A stretch of 18,222 bases of DNA, from assembly GCA_022710245.1 (NCBI GenBank), contig JAKLHH010000023.1:1-18222 (forward strand), in the 5' to 3' direction. The notes beneath the pieces were generated by a model that saw only the letters and a list, made by a program, of their open reading frames with translations, had not been told where the DNA came from and did not search any database. The translations under genes and the position numbers were made by a program. Source of the DNA: Myxococcota bacterium. Its GTDB lineage: Bacteria; Myxococcota; Polyangia; GCA-2747355; JAKLHH01. Shown in pieces: positions 17,507 through 18,222 of the stretch (the stretch's first letter is position 1; each line of letters starts with the position of its first letter).

Positions 17507-18222
17507 ATGAAGACCACGAAGACCACCAAGATGATGCTCGGCCTCGCCGCCCTCACGCTCGGCCTCGTCGCCGGAGCCTGCGCCAGCGACGACCCTGGCC
17601 AGCCCGGCCAGCCCGGCAGCAGCACCCCCGAGGTGGTGAGCTCGAAGCAGAGCGCGTGCAAGGCCAACGTCACCGGCGAGCTCACGGGCTACGCGCTCGG
17701 CGCCATCAGCGCCAAGGTGAGCGGCGGCAACGTCACCATCCTCCACGACGACGCCCGCTACAACTGCGCCGCCAAGCTGCAGCTCGACGCGGCCGTCTCC
17801 GGCAGCACCATCACGGTCACCGAGACGATCACCAACCCCGGCGAGACGGCGCGCTGCATGTGCACCTACGACCTGCAGCTCGAGCTGAAGGGACTCGCCG
17901 CCGGGACCTACACGGTGAAGGTCCTCGACGCCGAGGGCAAGCCCGCCGGCTCGACCAGCTTCAGCCTCGGCGGCGCGGCGCCGACGGTGGAGTCGCAGCA
18001 GAGCGCGTGCAAGGGCTCGCCCGCGGGTGAGTTCTCGGCCGCGGGCCTGAAGGCCGCGCTGGAGAGCGGCGCGCTGCGCGTCAGCCACGAGGACGCGATC
18101 TACAACTGCGCCTCGAAGGTCGAGCTCGTCGCGGCGGTGGCCGGCAACCAGATCACCATCACCGAGAAGATCACCAACCCCGGCGAGCTCGCGATGTGCA
18201 CCTGCACCTACGACCTCTCGGT
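17507..18222 (+). CDS. exported two-domain cysteine-rich protein, copy 2 (3' end cut by window)
   Basis: 238 complete codons are visible and the frame is still open at the window end. Relative to copy 1 the end of the second repeat is missing (about 31 residues expected). The signal region MKTTKTTKMMLGLAALTLGL ends in VAGAC at C25, again a weak lipobox. The same two Cys repeats follow (SKQSACK ... YNCAAK ... CMCTYDL; SQQSACK ... YNCASK ... CTCTYDL). Over 18082-18222 only three of 141 bases differ from copy 1 (16781-16921), while the first repeat and the linker are clearly more diverged. AAAGGAG (17494-17500) lies 6 nt before the ATG. It is transcribed directly from sigma-54 promoter B, without the lipoprotein gene that precedes copy 1. 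Confidence 0.9.
   Translation, partial: MKTTKTTKMMLGLAALTLGLVAGACASDDPGQPGQPGSSTPEVVSSKQSACKANVTGELTGYALGAISAKVSGGNVTILHDDARYNCAAKLQLDAAVSGSTITVTETITNPGETARCMCTYDLQLELKGLAAGTYTVKVLDAEGKPAGSTSFSLGGAAPTVESQQSACKGSPAGEFSAAGLKAALESGALRVSHEDAIYNCASKVELVAAVAGNQITITEKITNPGELAMCTCTYDLS

Overview
This 18.2 kb window is very GC-rich, with long antisense shadow reading frames caused by GC-biased third codon positions. The gene content points to a deltaproteobacterium-like organism, most probably Myxococcota. It has a fused Ser/Thr kinase and sigma-54 activator, sigma-54 promoters, secreted Cys-rich proteins, a MinD-like/J-domain/RodZ-HTH fusion, and the rluD-pgeF pair. The phylum is inferred from domain style and not from a marker gene. 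No tRNA, rRNA, CRISPR array, insertion sequence or integrase was seen.

Left part (1-7440) is mostly housekeeping. The 3'-truncated clpX and a DUF3108 envelope protein gene lie on the minus strand. pdxA (vitamin B6 synthesis) and a three-domain MinD-like ATPase/J-like/RodZ-HTH protein lie on the plus strand. The minus-strand pair rluD-pgeF follows, coupled by a TGATG overlap and preceded by a gene for a small 91-residue protein. A 32-bp hairpin-forming element occurs twice, just upstream of the DUF3108 gene and of rluD. Each copy contains the start of a tiny reading frame beginning MLCRL.

Middle part (7441-10320): a patch of short tandem repeats, galE, a gene for a small secreted 8-Cys protein, and mutY, whose MutT-like domain has a complete Nudix box.

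Right part (10325-18222) is the most interesting. It starts with a 1640-residue one-protein signalling system: kinase domain, NTPase domain with Arg in place of the P-loop Lys, TPR-like helical repeats, GAF, coiled coil, sigma-54 AAA+ activator domain and Fis-type HTH. Immediately downstream are two sigma-54 promoters (15390-15405 and 17425-17440). Both are laid out identically without gaps: two dyads of the form GTATNC-N4-GGATAC exactly 30 bp apart, the first exactly 122 bp before the -24 element, a third dyad 33 bp before it, and the same 12-bp start-site sequence. The first promoter drives a lipoprotein gene and a gene for a two-domain Cys-rich exported protein. The second drives a close paralogue of that Cys-rich gene, cut by the window end. 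I infer a local regulatory circuit in which the kinase-activator controls surface or periplasmic Cys-rich proteins. The dyads are the predicted enhancer sites.
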